Positions 16,219-24,626 of a DNA stretch of 64,000 nt are shown here, piece after piece. The stretch covers positions 486,153-550,152 of the forward strand of contig NZ_FOFF01000001.1 of NCBI RefSeq assembly GCF_900110755.1, written 5' to 3'. Every line of letters starts with the position of its first letter. Positions within the stretch are counted from its first letter, which is position 1. Under the pieces are notes generated by a model. That model was given only the letters and a program-made list of their open reading frames with translations, made no database searches and was not told where the DNA came from. The position numbers and the translations under genes were made by a program. This DNA comes from Streptomyces sp. yr375 (GTDB taxonomy: Bacteria > Actinomycetota > Actinomycetes > Streptomycetales > Streptomycetaceae).

Positions 16219-18837
16219 TCATGAGGGCCGCCGGTGCGGCGGCGGGAGGAACGGCAGGTGCGCGGTGGTGCCCGCGCCGTCCGGGTCGAGAGCGGCGGCG
16301 AGGGCGAGCAGACAGCCCGCCGTGCCGGTGCCGAGGTCCATGGACAGCCGCATCATCTGGTGTCCGGGGAAGGCGAGTTGGCCCTGATAGGGCATCGCGA
16401 ACCAGCCCAGGGCGGCGATCTGTTCGGCGAGCCGGGCCGGTGTCGCGCCCGGCGCGGTGGTGCGGGCGAGGTGCAGGATCATCCCGGCGCGGCCCTGGAA
16501 GAGACCGGGCTGCGCGTAGAAGCGGGAGGTGGCGGCGATCAGGATGCCGGCCCGGGCCCGCTCGAACTCCCCGCCGGGGTCCGGGACATGGGCCAGGTGG
16601 TCGTCGAGGACCGCCCCGACCCCCACGCTCCCGTCCCCGAGATACGGCAGGGTCCGCCATCCCTCGTCGACCTCCAGCGAACCCCCGTCGCGCTCCACAC
16701 AGGCCGCCAGGTCCTGGCGCAGCGCGACCCCCGCCGCCTCCAACAGCCCCTGCTCACCGGTCAGTTCGTACTGCCGGAGCAGGAACAGCGCGGGCCCGCT
16801 CGCTCCCCGCAGCAGCCCGGCCCGCCGCCGCGGCGCGTCCGGCACCGGTTCGGCGAGTCGGCGTACGACGATGTCGGCGGCCTCGGCGGCCCGCTCGCGC
16901 AGCTCCGACTCGCCGGTCCTGCGCGCCAGTTCGCCGAGGACGAGCCCCAGTCCGGCCAGACCCCCGTGCAGGCCGGAAGAGAGGTGCTGCCACCGCTCGC
17001 GCAGGATGCCGTCGACCAGGTCAAAGGCCCGCTGCCGGTACCCGAGCAGGTCCAGGACGTGGGCGACGCCCGCGAGGCCGTCGTACAGGCCGAGCGGGGT
17101 GCCCGTCGGGGCCGGGGCGGTGTGGTCGAGGAGCCAGCGCTCGCCCTCGTCGTAGCGCTCGGCGCCGGTCGCCGCCAGCGCGTACAGCACGCCGGCCGCG
17201 CCGTGCGCGAGACCGAGGCCGCCGCCGTCGGAGAACTGGGCGACGTCCCCCGGGAAGAGCCGGTCGTCGCGCTCCGGGCTCGCCGACGCGAGGATCGCCT
17301 TGACCATCGAGTCCCGGCTGTGCGGCCAGTCCCCGGGCTCCACCCGGAAGGCGGGCGCCGACGGGACGCGCGCACCCCGCACCGGCGGCCCGCCGTGGGC
17401 GGTGTCGCGGGTGATCTCCGCGACGGCGTCGTCCAGGAACTCCCGGGGCACGTCCGGGAATTGCCGCGCGATCACCTCGGCGAGATGGGCCGCCTTGCCC
17501 CGGTCGACCACGAACAGCGTGGTCACGGGCAGGAACAGGGCGAGCCGTAAGCACGCCAGGGCGTAGCGGTCGACGTCGACGCCCCGGCGGTCGGGCGGCG
17601 CGAAGAAGCCGGGGTGCGCGACGACCTGCCGGCCGTTCTCCTCGGCCGGGGCCGCCGCCTCGAAGTCGATCAGGTACACCGACTCCTCGTCGGGCGCGAC
17701 CATGATGTTGAAGACATGCAGGTCGTTGAAGACGATCCCGCACGCGTGCACCTTCTCCACCGCCCGCTCCACCGCCCGGTGGACGCGCACCGCCCACGCC
17801 GTGTACGCGGCGACGGCCCCCGGGTCGGGGTCGGCGCACAGCAACGGGTGCCGTTCGGCGAAGAACGAGTTGAGCGGGCGTCCCGCCACGAAGTCCATGA
17901 CGAGGAAGCGGTGGTCGCCGAGCAGGAACCAGTCCCGGACCTCGGGCACCACCCCGGTCCCCGCCACCGCCTCCAGCGCCCGCTTCTCCCGCTCCAGCCG
18001 GGTGATCGCGTCCGCCCCGTCGGAGGCCAGTCCCGCGTGCGGCCGCCCCTCCTTGAGGACCACCTGCCGCCCGTCCCGGGTGTCGGTGCCGGCGTACACC
18101 CCGCCGCCGTTGGAGAAGTGCAGCGCCTTCTCGATGCGGTACGGCAGTTCGCCCACCGTCGTCGTGTTGCGCGACGCGAGGTGCGGCTCCAGGAACGGGG
18201 GCAGCGTCACCCACTCCGGGACCTGGAAGGACGGGGCCCGCCGGTCCGGCACCAGGGTGCCCGCGCCGTCCTGCACCGCCGGCACGAGCGAGCCGCGCTC
18301 GTCGACGACGTACCGGCGCGCGAACGCGCCGTAGCGGACGTAGAGCGGGCCGTCGTGCCAGCGCAGGTCGGTCAGGATGTACGGGCCCTCGAAGCCCTCC
18401 AGCAGGGCGCCCAACTCGCGCAGCACCGTGTGCAGTTGCTCGTCGTCGGACGGGTAGACGGTGACGAACTTGCCGCTGGCGTCGCGGCCCGCGTACTTGG
18501 TGTTGCGCAGGTGCAGCAGGTGCGGGCCGGGCACGAACTTGAACGGGACGCGGCGCGGCACGCAGTAGTCCCACACGATCGCCGCGATCCGGTCCGCGTT
18601 CGCCCGGGTGGCCGAGGCGTGGATCTTCCAGCCCTGGGCCGGACCCGGGGCGGGGGAGCCGTCGGCGGCGAGCGGGGTGAGCGTCAGCCAGTCACCGGTG
18701 CGCGCCGAATCCCAGCCCTCGGGGACCGGCCGGCGCGCCGTGTCGAACAGCGGCGCGCCGCCGCCCGTGCCCATCCGGTCGGGCGTCTCGTAGAAGTGCG
18801 CGTCCGCCAGCGCGTACACCTCGTACCGCTTGTCCAT
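16219..18837 (-). CDS. ramC: Class III lanthipeptide synthetase (LanKC), RamC/AmfT type
   Basis: A roughly 872-residue enzyme that phosphorylates Ser/Thr of the precursor, eliminates phosphate and cyclises with Cys. It has an N-terminal lyase region, a Ser/Thr kinase-like domain (about residues 225-480) with VVLKEGRP (ATP-binding Lys), FNDLHVFNIM (catalytic loop, about 367-376) and LIDFEAA in place of DFG, then a LanC-like cyclase domain (about 520-870) with LAHGAAGVLYALA and FQGRAGMILHL. The zinc-ligand Cys-Cys-His set of true LanC is not evident, as expected for class III. ATG follows AAGGAGGGGG. Codon 430 is TTA (17548-17550), suggesting bldA control. First gene of the ram operon. Confidence 0.94.
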   Translation of the reverse strand: MDKRYEVYALADAHFYETPDRMGTGGGAPLFDTARRPVPEGWDSARTGDWLTLTPLAADGSPAPGPAQGWKIHASATRANADRIAAIVWDYCVPRRVPFKFVPGPHLLHLRNTKYAGRDASGKFVTVYPSDDEQLHTVLRELGALLEGFEGPYILTDLRWHDGPLYVRYGAFARRYVVDERGSLVPAVQDGAGTLVPDRRAPSFQVPEWVTLPPFLEPHLASRNTTTVGELPYRIEKALHFSNGGGVYAGTDTRDGRQVVLKEGRPHAGLASDGADAITRLEREKRALEAVAGTGVVPEVRDWFLLGDHRFLVMDFVAGRPLNSFFAERHPLLCADPDPGAVAAYTAWAVRVHRAVERAVEKVHACGIVFNDLHVFNIMVAPDEESVYLIDFEAAAPAEENGRQVVAHPGFFAPPDRRGVDVDRYALACLRLALFLPVTTLFVVDRGKAAHLAEVIARQFPDVPREFLDDAVAEITRDTAHGGPPVRGARVPSAPAFRVEPGDWPHSRDSMVKAILASASPERDDRLFPGDVAQFSDGGGLGLAHGAAGVLYALAATGAERYDEGERWLLDHTAPAPTGTPLGLYDGLAGVAHVLDLLGYRQRAFDLVDGILRERWQHLSSGLHGGLAGLGLVLGELARRTGESELRERAAEAADIVVRRLAEPVPDAPRRRAGLLRGASGPALFLLRQYELTGEQGLLEAAGVALRQDLAACVERDGGSLEVDEGWRTLPYLGDGSVGVGAVLDDHLAHVPDPGGEFERARAGILIAATSRFYAQPGLFQGRAGMILHLARTTAPGATPARLAEQIAALGWFAMPYQGQLAFPGHQMMRLSMDLGTGTAGCLLALAAALDPDGAGTTAHLPFLPPPHRRPS

Positions 18838-19087
18838 GCGTCCCCCTCCTTGGCCCGGCCAAGAGACTCCCAAGCGGGCGAGGGGCGCGGACAGTCACGC
18901 CTGTCACGACATCAGTGTGCGAAACGCACGCGTAAAGACATGTTCGGCCCCTTTCGAGCACCTTCCTTCACGTCTTGCACACGATCTCCACTCGATCTCC
19001 ATCCACCCCCTCCGACCTCCATGAAACCCGGCACCGGGGACTGCATGGGGGCTGCGCGGGGACCGCCTAGGCGCTCTAATTGCGGAC
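18838..19087. promoter_or_regulatory. ramC upstream region with repeated motifs
   Basis: About 250 bases between divergent ramC and a phosphatase gene. It contains direct repeats GTCACG (18894-18899, 18903-18908; 9-base spacing) and CGATCTCCA (18982-18990, 18993-19001; 11-base spacing), and the palindrome GTGCGAAACGCAC (18917-18929). RamR is known to bind the ramC promoter as repeated sites; which of these it uses is inference. Confidence 0.4.
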
Positions 19088-21643
19088 GTGGTCAGTGAGG
19101 GTGCCGCGGAGCGCAGAACGGGACCTCTGTGTGTCGAAAACGCCCTCGAAGCGATCGCGGCCGATCCCGACTCACCCGAACGGGTGCGACGCACGCTCGA
19201 ACAGGCCCTCGTCTTCGCGGGCGCGGCCCTCGCCGCCCTCTACACGCCCGGCGCGGACGGCGAGCCGCTCCGCCTCGTCGAGTCCGCAGGCGTCCCGAGA
19301 ACGTTGTACGGGCTGCGCGACAGCTATCCGCTCGACGGCGACTCCCCGCCCGCCGCCGCCCACCGCACCGGCCGCCCGATATGGCTGGACCCGGCCGGCC
19401 TCACCGACCGCACGGAGTCCCCGCACACCCCACCCCGAAACGCCCACCTGGCCGCCCTGCCCCTGCCCAACACCCCCGGCGGCACCCTCCTCGCCCTCAC
19501 GGAACACCCCAACGGCTTCACCCCCGACAACCGCACCTGCCTGACCCTCATCACCAAAGCCCTCGCACCCCCAGCCGGGGCTGTCCCGGCCCCGGCCGGC
19601 CCTACGTCGGCCGTCCCGGCCCAGGCTCTTCCGGCCCCGGCCGCCCCCACCCCGCACATCCCCGCCCCGCACACCCCCACCCCCCTCACCACCACCGGAG
19701 ACCTGCGCCCCAGCGACTTCAAGCTGGTCCTGGATACCGGACGGGTCGAGGTCGGTGACGGGGTGTTGGAGTTGTTCGGGTTGGGTCGGGGGGAGTTCGA
19801 CGGGCGGGTGGAGACGTTGCTCGGGGTTGCCGTTCCGGAGGATCTGCCGTCGCTGATGTCCGTCGTTGACGCCGGTGATCAGGTGAGTGGCGAACGCGAG
19901 CTGGAGTTCCGGGTGTTCAGGGGCGCCGGGCCGCCGCGGTGGCTCAGGCTGCGGGGTCGGCTGCGGCCCGGTGGCGACGGTCGTGCGGCGCGGCTCGTGG
20001 GCACCGTCGCCGATGTCTCCACCCTGCGCGACGAGGTCACCGACGTCGCCCGCGTCCAGCGGCTCGCCGCCGCGCTCGCCACCACCGGCACCGTCCGCGA
20101 CGTAGGCCAGGCCGTCGTCGCCGCCCTGCGGGGGCCGCTGCGGGCCGACCGGATCGCGCTCGCCGAGCTGGAGAACGAACGGCTCGTGGTCACCGTCCTC
20201 GACCCGCCCGACCCCGAGTCGTGGCCCGCCCTGTGGCGGCAGGAGTGGCGCTCCGAGTGGCCCGACGCGCCCATGCGCACCATGCCCACCCTCGCCGCCG
20301 CCCTGCGCGAGGGCCGCGCCCGGATCTGGCCCGCCGGGGCCGCCCTGGAACCGGGCCTCGCCGAGGTCGGCCCCGGCGGCCTGGCCGTGCTGCCGCTGTC
20401 CGCCGGCGGCAGCACGGCCGGCGCCTGCCTCATCGGCTGGGACGCCCCGCACGACTTCGGCCCCGACGAACGCGCCCTGCTCACCGCCTCCGCCGGCCTC
20501 GCGGGCGAGGCCCTGACCCGGGCCCGCGCCTTCGACGCCGAGCACGAACTCGTCGGCATGCTGCAACGCCAGTTGCTTCCGCGCCGCCTGCCCCCGCTCG
20601 CCGGCGGGACCGCCGTCGCCCGCTACCTGCCCGCCACCGCGGGCCTCGAACTCGGCGGCGACTGGTACGACGTGATCCCGCTGTCCGACCACCACGTGGG
20701 CCTCGTCATCGGCGACGTCCAGGGACACAGCGCGGGCGCCGCCACCCTCATGGGCCAGATGCGCACGGCCCTGCGCGCCTACGCGACCGAGGGCCACCCG
20801 CCCGACGTGGTCGTCTCCCACGCCAACCGGCTCTTGCTGGAGCTGGAGACCGACCTCTTCGTGACCTGCTGCTACGTCGACGTCGACATGGAGGAGGGCA
20901 CCGCCTGGTGCGTACGGGCCGGGCACCCGCCGCCCGTCCTGCGGCACCCGGACGGCTCCACCGTCATCGCCGAGACCGACGGCGGCCCGCCCCTCGGCGT
21001 CGTGCCGCGGGCCGAGTTCCCGATGACCCCGCTGCGACTGCCGCCCGGCACCGTCATCGCCCTGACCACGGACGGGCTCGTCGAGTCCGCCGAACTGGAC
21101 ATCGACACCGGCCTCGCCCGGCTCGCCCACGGCCTGTCCGGCGCCGACCCCGCCCACCTCGGCCTCGTCGCCGACGCCCTGCTCGCCGGCGCCCACCGCG
21201 GCGACGACGTCGCCCTGCTCCTCATGCGCTACGACGGCATGGCCGTCACCCCGCTCCGCGAGGGCTGGACGGTGTGGCGGGTGCCCGAGGCGTCCCGGCA
21301 CGCCCGCCGCTTCACCCGGCGCACACTGCGCGCCTGGGGCGTCCCCGACACCGCGATGGACGCCGCCCTGCTCGTCGTCTCCGAACTCGTCACCAACGCC
21401 CTGACGCACACCGACGGCCGGGTCCGCCTCGACCTCACCCTGATCGAGCGACGGCTGCGCGTCGTCGTCACCGACGCCTCGCCCCGCAGCCCCGTCAAAC
21501 CGGCCGCGGTCGGCTGGCAGTCCACCGGCGGGCGCGGCATCCTCCTCGTCGAGGCGGTGTCCGCCGCGTGGGGGACGGTGCCGGTCAGCGGCGGCAAGCA
21601 GGTGTGGGGCGAGCTTCTGCTGCCGACGCAGTCGGCGCACTGA
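19088..21643 (+). CDS. GAF/PAS/SpoIIE phosphatase with C-terminal HATPase (anti-sigma-type) domain
   Basis: A roughly 851-residue multidomain signalling protein. It has an N-terminal GAF-like region (about 15-150), an Ala/Pro-rich linker (about 160-205), a PAS-like region (about 215-315), a GAF domain (about 320-480), the PP2C domain (about 490-710; GGDWYDVI, GDVQGHS, AGHPPPVL, DDVALLLM) and a HATPase domain (about 725-850; VSELVTNALTH, GRGILLVEAVS). This combination couples a phosphatase to an RsbW-like kinase/anti-sigma module. The GTG start lacks a clear ribosome site, so the N-terminus is uncertain. It is the right neighbour of the SapB cluster. Its 3' end is partly duplicated just downstream. 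Confidence 0.87.
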   Translation: MVSEGAAERRTGPLCVENALEAIAADPDSPERVRRTLEQALVFAGAALAALYTPGADGEPLRLVESAGVPRTLYGLRDSYPLDGDSPPAAAHRTGRPIWLDPAGLTDRTESPHTPPRNAHLAALPLPNTPGGTLLALTEHPNGFTPDNRTCLTLITKALAPPAGAVPAPAGPTSAVPAQALPAPAAPTPHIPAPHTPTPLTTTGDLRPSDFKLVLDTGRVEVGDGVLELFGLGRGEFDGRVETLLGVAVPEDLPSLMSVVDAGDQVSGERELEFRVFRGAGPPRWLRLRGRLRPGGDGRAARLVGTVADVSTLRDEVTDVARVQRLAAALATTGTVRDVGQAVVAALRGPLRADRIALAELENERLVVTVLDPPDPESWPALWRQEWRSEWPDAPMRTMPTLAAALREGRARIWPAGAALEPGLAEVGPGGLAVLPLSAGGSTAGACLIGWDAPHDFGPDERALLTASAGLAGEALTRARAFDAEHELVGMLQRQLLPRRLPPLAGGTAVARYLPATAGLELGGDWYDVIPLSDHHVGLVIGDVQGHSAGAATLMGQMRTALRAYATEGHPPDVVVSHANRLLLELETDLFVTCCYVDVDMEEGTAWCVRAGHPPPVLRHPDGSTVIAETDGGPPLGVVPRAEFPMTPLRLPPGTVIALTTDGLVESAELDIDTGLARLAHGLSGADPAHLGLVADALLAGAHRGDDVALLLMRYDGMAVTPLREGWTVWRVPEASRHARRFTRRTLRAWGVPDTAMDAALLVVSELVTNALTHTDGRVRLDLTLIERRLRVVVTDASPRSPVKPAAVGWQSTGGRGILLVEAVSAAWGTVPVSGGKQVWGELLLPTQSAH

Positions 21644-21861
21644 GCCAAGGCCGGCCAGAGGTGGCCGCGGACGCCGAATTCCCGCGGGCCGTCTTTCCTC
21701 GGGCCGTCCCCCGGCCGAGCGCCCCGGGCGACGGTGCCGGTCAGCGGTGGCAAGCAGGTGTGGGGCGAACTGCTGCTCGCGCACTGACCCGGCCCGAGCC
21801 CGGCCATCAGGTGGCCGGGGGCCGTCACTTTCCCCGGGCCGTGACCCGGCCGAGCGCCCGG
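21574..21861. repeat. Imperfect tandem duplication of a convergent gene junction
   Basis: The phosphatase 3' end (from 21574) reappears at 21730 as a copy that can encode TVPVSGGKQVWGELLLAH and a stop. Downstream parts also match: GGGCCGTCCCCCGGCCGAGCGCCC near 21701 and GGGCCGTGACCCGGCCGAGCGCCC near 21836. Copy 1 is about 155 bases and copy 2 about 132. Coding differences (GGC/GGT, GAG/GAA, CTT/CTG) are at third positions. Copy 2 contains the true 3' end of the convergent glycosyltransferase gene. Confidence 0.8.
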
Positions 21862-23759
21862 TACATGGCGCGGCGCAGCCCGTGGGCCAGGTGCCGGGCG
21901 CCGCCGGGCTGCGGCGCGGGCACCACCACGACGCCGTCCGGGGCGAGGTGCAGGGCGAACGGCAGCGGGTGGAAGCGGGCCCCGTCCGTGTCCGGGGTGA
22001 GGCACACCGTCGCCAGCCAGGTCCGGCCCGCCGGTCCGGTGTCCGGCAGGGCGGCCGTCAGCCGGCCGCCCGGCGACAGCGTCCCGAAGACCTCGCGCAG
22101 GTCGCCTGACCTGGCCCCGGCCAGCCGAAGCAGCACGGAGGTCGCCTCGGGCACGTAGAGCGGAAGGATCACGCCGAGACGGTCCTCGGCGACGGTGACG
22201 TCCCCGGCCGACACCCGGCCCAGGCCGAGCCGCTTGCTCGCGTGGCCGACGTCCAGCGCGAGACTCGCGTGCCGGTCGGTCCAGTACGGCAGCACCACCC
22301 GGCCCGCGACGACCCCGGCGGCCGGGGCGGGCCGGCCGTGGTGGCGGGGCGCCGGGCCCAGCCGCAGCTCCTTCGTCCAGCCGCCCAGGCCCACCCGCAC
22401 CCACACGTCCCACAGGCCCTCGCCCGGCGGGCCGCCGCTCACCGCGGTGGCGGGATCCACGGTGGCCGTCGCCCGCAGCACGAGCCGTACCCGGCTGCCG
22501 TCACCGGCCGGCACCGTCTCCCGCACCACCTCGGCCGGCTGGAAGTACTGCGCGGAACTGGTCCGCTCCCGCAGCAGCAGGTCGGGCACGGTCCGGTCGA
22601 ACCGGTCCACGGTGTCCGTGCCCAGCCAGCGCACCGCCTCCGCCATGTCCCGCGGCGGCCACTGCGGAGTGCCCCCGGCCGACGGGAAGGTCATCGGCCC
22701 GCCGTCGTGCGTGAGTTCGGCGGCGAACGCGATCCGCAGCACGCCGTCCTGCCATACGACGCCCTCCGGGTCGACGGCGAGCCCGACGCCCGCCTCCCAC
22801 TCGGCGAACGCGACGACGTCGTCGTACCGCCCGTCGGCGACCAGCGCTGCCACGACCCGCTGGGAGGGCTGCAACGCAGCCGCCACCCCCGGCCCGAACC
22901 GCTCGACGACGACCGTGTGGATCTCCTCGAACAGCTCCCTGCGATAGTCCTCCGGCAGGTCGAGGAAGCGCCGGCCGCGCAGCCGCTCGACCATCTCCAC
23001 CCGCAGCCACCGCCGGAACAGCCCGTCGCGCAGTGGCCCCGGCCCGGTGTACCGCTCGACGACGTCGAGGGCCTCCCGGAGGTTCTTGAAGTACTCTGCC
23101 GGCTCGAACCGCCGCAGGCTGATGTTCGAGGAGTCGTCCCGCCGCACGTGGTAGTAGCAGACGTAGTCGGCGAGCACGGAGACGTTGCCGGCCCGCAGAT
23201 AGGCCTCGGTGACGAAGACGTGGTCCTCCAGCCGCCGCCGCCCCTCGGGGAAGCGCAGGCCGATGCGGTCCAGGAACGCCCGGCGGACCATCTTGTGCGG
23301 GGTGAGACTGTCGATGAGCGGCGCGTTCGCGACCCCGGCGCGCGGGCGGTTCGCGCGAAACAGCTCCACCGGCACCGCGCGCCCCTTCCCGGCCATCTTG
23401 CCGACGACGACGTCCGCGTCGTTCTCGACGCCGTAGGCGTACATCCGCTCCAGCGCCTCGTCGCCGAGATGGTCGTCGTCGTCGACGAACATGACGTACT
23501 CGCCCCGGGAGGCGTCGATGCCGACGTTGCGGGGCTTGCCCGCCCAGCCGGAGTTCTCCTGGTGGATGACACGGACCCGGGAGTCCTCGGCGGCCAGCGC
23601 GTCCAGGCGGGCCGGGGTGGCGTCGGTGGAGCCGTCGTCGACGAAGATCACCTCGTACTCGTCCGGCGGGAGCGACTGCCGCAGCAGCGAGGCGACGCAG
23701 TCCTCGATGAACGAACCGGGGTTGTGGACGGGGACGATGACGCTGACCTTGACCGGCAT
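21825..23759 (-). CDS. Family 2 glycosyltransferase with C-terminal extension
   Basis: A 644-residue protein. The N-terminal GT-A domain (about 1-230) has VSVIVPVHN, FVDDGSTDATP, and the metal-binding run FVDDDDHLG (93-96). About 400 further residues contain beta-rich segments of unknown function, as in teichoic-acid-type glycosyl/glycerophosphotransferases of Streptomyces. The ATG was chosen because AGGAG lies 4 bases before it. There is no signal peptide or membrane helix. A role in making a cell wall glycopolymer is likely; donor and acceptor cannot be read from sequence. Confidence 0.82.
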   Translation of the reverse strand: MPVKVSVIVPVHNPGSFIEDCVASLLRQSLPPDEYEVIFVDDGSTDATPARLDALAAEDSRVRVIHQENSGWAGKPRNVGIDASRGEYVMFVDDDDHLGDEALERMYAYGVENDADVVVGKMAGKGRAVPVELFRANRPRAGVANAPLIDSLTPHKMVRRAFLDRIGLRFPEGRRRLEDHVFVTEAYLRAGNVSVLADYVCYYHVRRDDSSNISLRRFEPAEYFKNLREALDVVERYTGPGPLRDGLFRRWLRVEMVERLRGRRFLDLPEDYRRELFEEIHTVVVERFGPGVAAALQPSQRVVAALVADGRYDDVVAFAEWEAGVGLAVDPEGVVWQDGVLRIAFAAELTHDGGPMTFPSAGGTPQWPPRDMAEAVRWLGTDTVDRFDRTVPDLLLRERTSSAQYFQPAEVVRETVPAGDGSRVRLVLRATATVDPATAVSGGPPGEGLWDVWVRVGLGGWTKELRLGPAPRHHGRPAPAAGVVAGRVVLPYWTDRHASLALDVGHASKRLGLGRVSAGDVTVAEDRLGVILPLYVPEATSVLLRLAGARSGDLREVFGTLSPGGRLTAALPDTGPAGRTWLATVCLTPDTDGARFHPLPFALHLAPDGVVVVPAPQPGGARHLAHGLRRAMYRALGRVTARGK

Positions 23760-23935
23760 CGGGCTCCTGGCCCCCTTGCTGGATCTCGCGGAATCTCGCT
23801 GGATCGTGCTGGACACCCTGCCCCGCCCGCCCCGTGCGGGGGCGGCGGCGGGCGCGTGTGGCCCGATGCTAACCCCGCCACCGACGCCCGACCTGTCCCG
23901 GTTCGCCCGAGTCGGTGATCTCGTAGGCTGACGCC

Positions 23936-24436
23936 GTGCACCTCCTGCTGATGTCGGACACCCACCTGCCCCAGCGTGCCAGGGCGCTCCCCGCCCCGCT
24001 GCTCGACGAGCTCCCGCACGCGGACGTCGTCATCCACGCCGGGGACTGGGTCGACACCGCCACCCTCGACCTGCTGGCGAGCCGCAGCCGCCGCCTCGTC
24101 GGCGTGTACGGCAACAACGACGGTCCCGACCTGCGCGCCCGCCTGCCCGAGGTGGCGTACGCCGAGCTGGGCGGACTGCGGTTCGGCGTCGTCCACGAGA
24201 CGGGCCCCGCGCAGGGCCGCGAGGCCCGCTGCGCCGCCCGCTTCCCTGACCTGGACGTGCTGGTCTTCGGCCACAGCCACATCCCCTGGGACACCACCGC
24301 CCCCGGCGGACCACGCCTGCTCAACCCGGGCTCCCCGACCGACCGGCGCCGCCAGCCGCACCGCACCTACCTGACGGCCACCGCGTCCGACGGCCGCCTC
24401 ACGGACGTCGTCCTGCACCGGCTGCCACCACGCTGA
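23936..24436 (+). CDS. YfcE/MJ0936-type metallophosphoesterase
   Basis: A 166-residue single-domain calcineurin-like phosphodiesterase. Metal ligands are all visible: D8 and H10 in MSDTH, D37 in HAGD, N61 in GNND, H in VVHETG and the final GHSH. The length fits the YfcE family. GTG start. It is divergent from the glycosyltransferase. The substrate is unknown. Confidence 0.88.
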   Translation: MHLLLMSDTHLPQRARALPAPLLDELPHADVVIHAGDWVDTATLDLLASRSRRLVGVYGNNDGPDLRARLPEVAYAELGGLRFGVVHETGPAQGREARCAARFPDLDVLVFGHSHIPWDTTAPGGPRLLNPGSPTDRRRQPHRTYLTATASDGRLTDVVLHRLPPR

Positions 24437-24469
24437 ACGACGTGGCGTATACGGAGGGGGCAGAGAACC

Positions 24470-24504
24470 GGGCCGCTTCCGGCCGACACGGTCGGAGGCG
24501 GCCC
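24470..24504. terminator. Terminator hairpin
   Basis: An inverted repeat, GGGCCGC / GCGGCCC, with an inner GGCCGA/GGTCGG pairing. It lies between the convergent phosphoesterase and XdhC-like genes. Confidence 0.65.
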
Positions 24505-24626
24505 GGAACTTGCGAGTGTGCTTTGCCTCAACGTGCCTCCTTCCTTCGTGAGACGAAGGGAAGGACATGCATGCCTGTCCGTACCGGGCGCGTACCCCGC
24601 TGGGCGCGTCCCACACCTCCTCACGC

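Noticed and set aside
16219-18837. RamC as an ordinary Ser/Thr protein kinase
   Set aside because: The kinase-like region is followed by a LanC-like cyclase domain and sits beside a SapB-type precursor.
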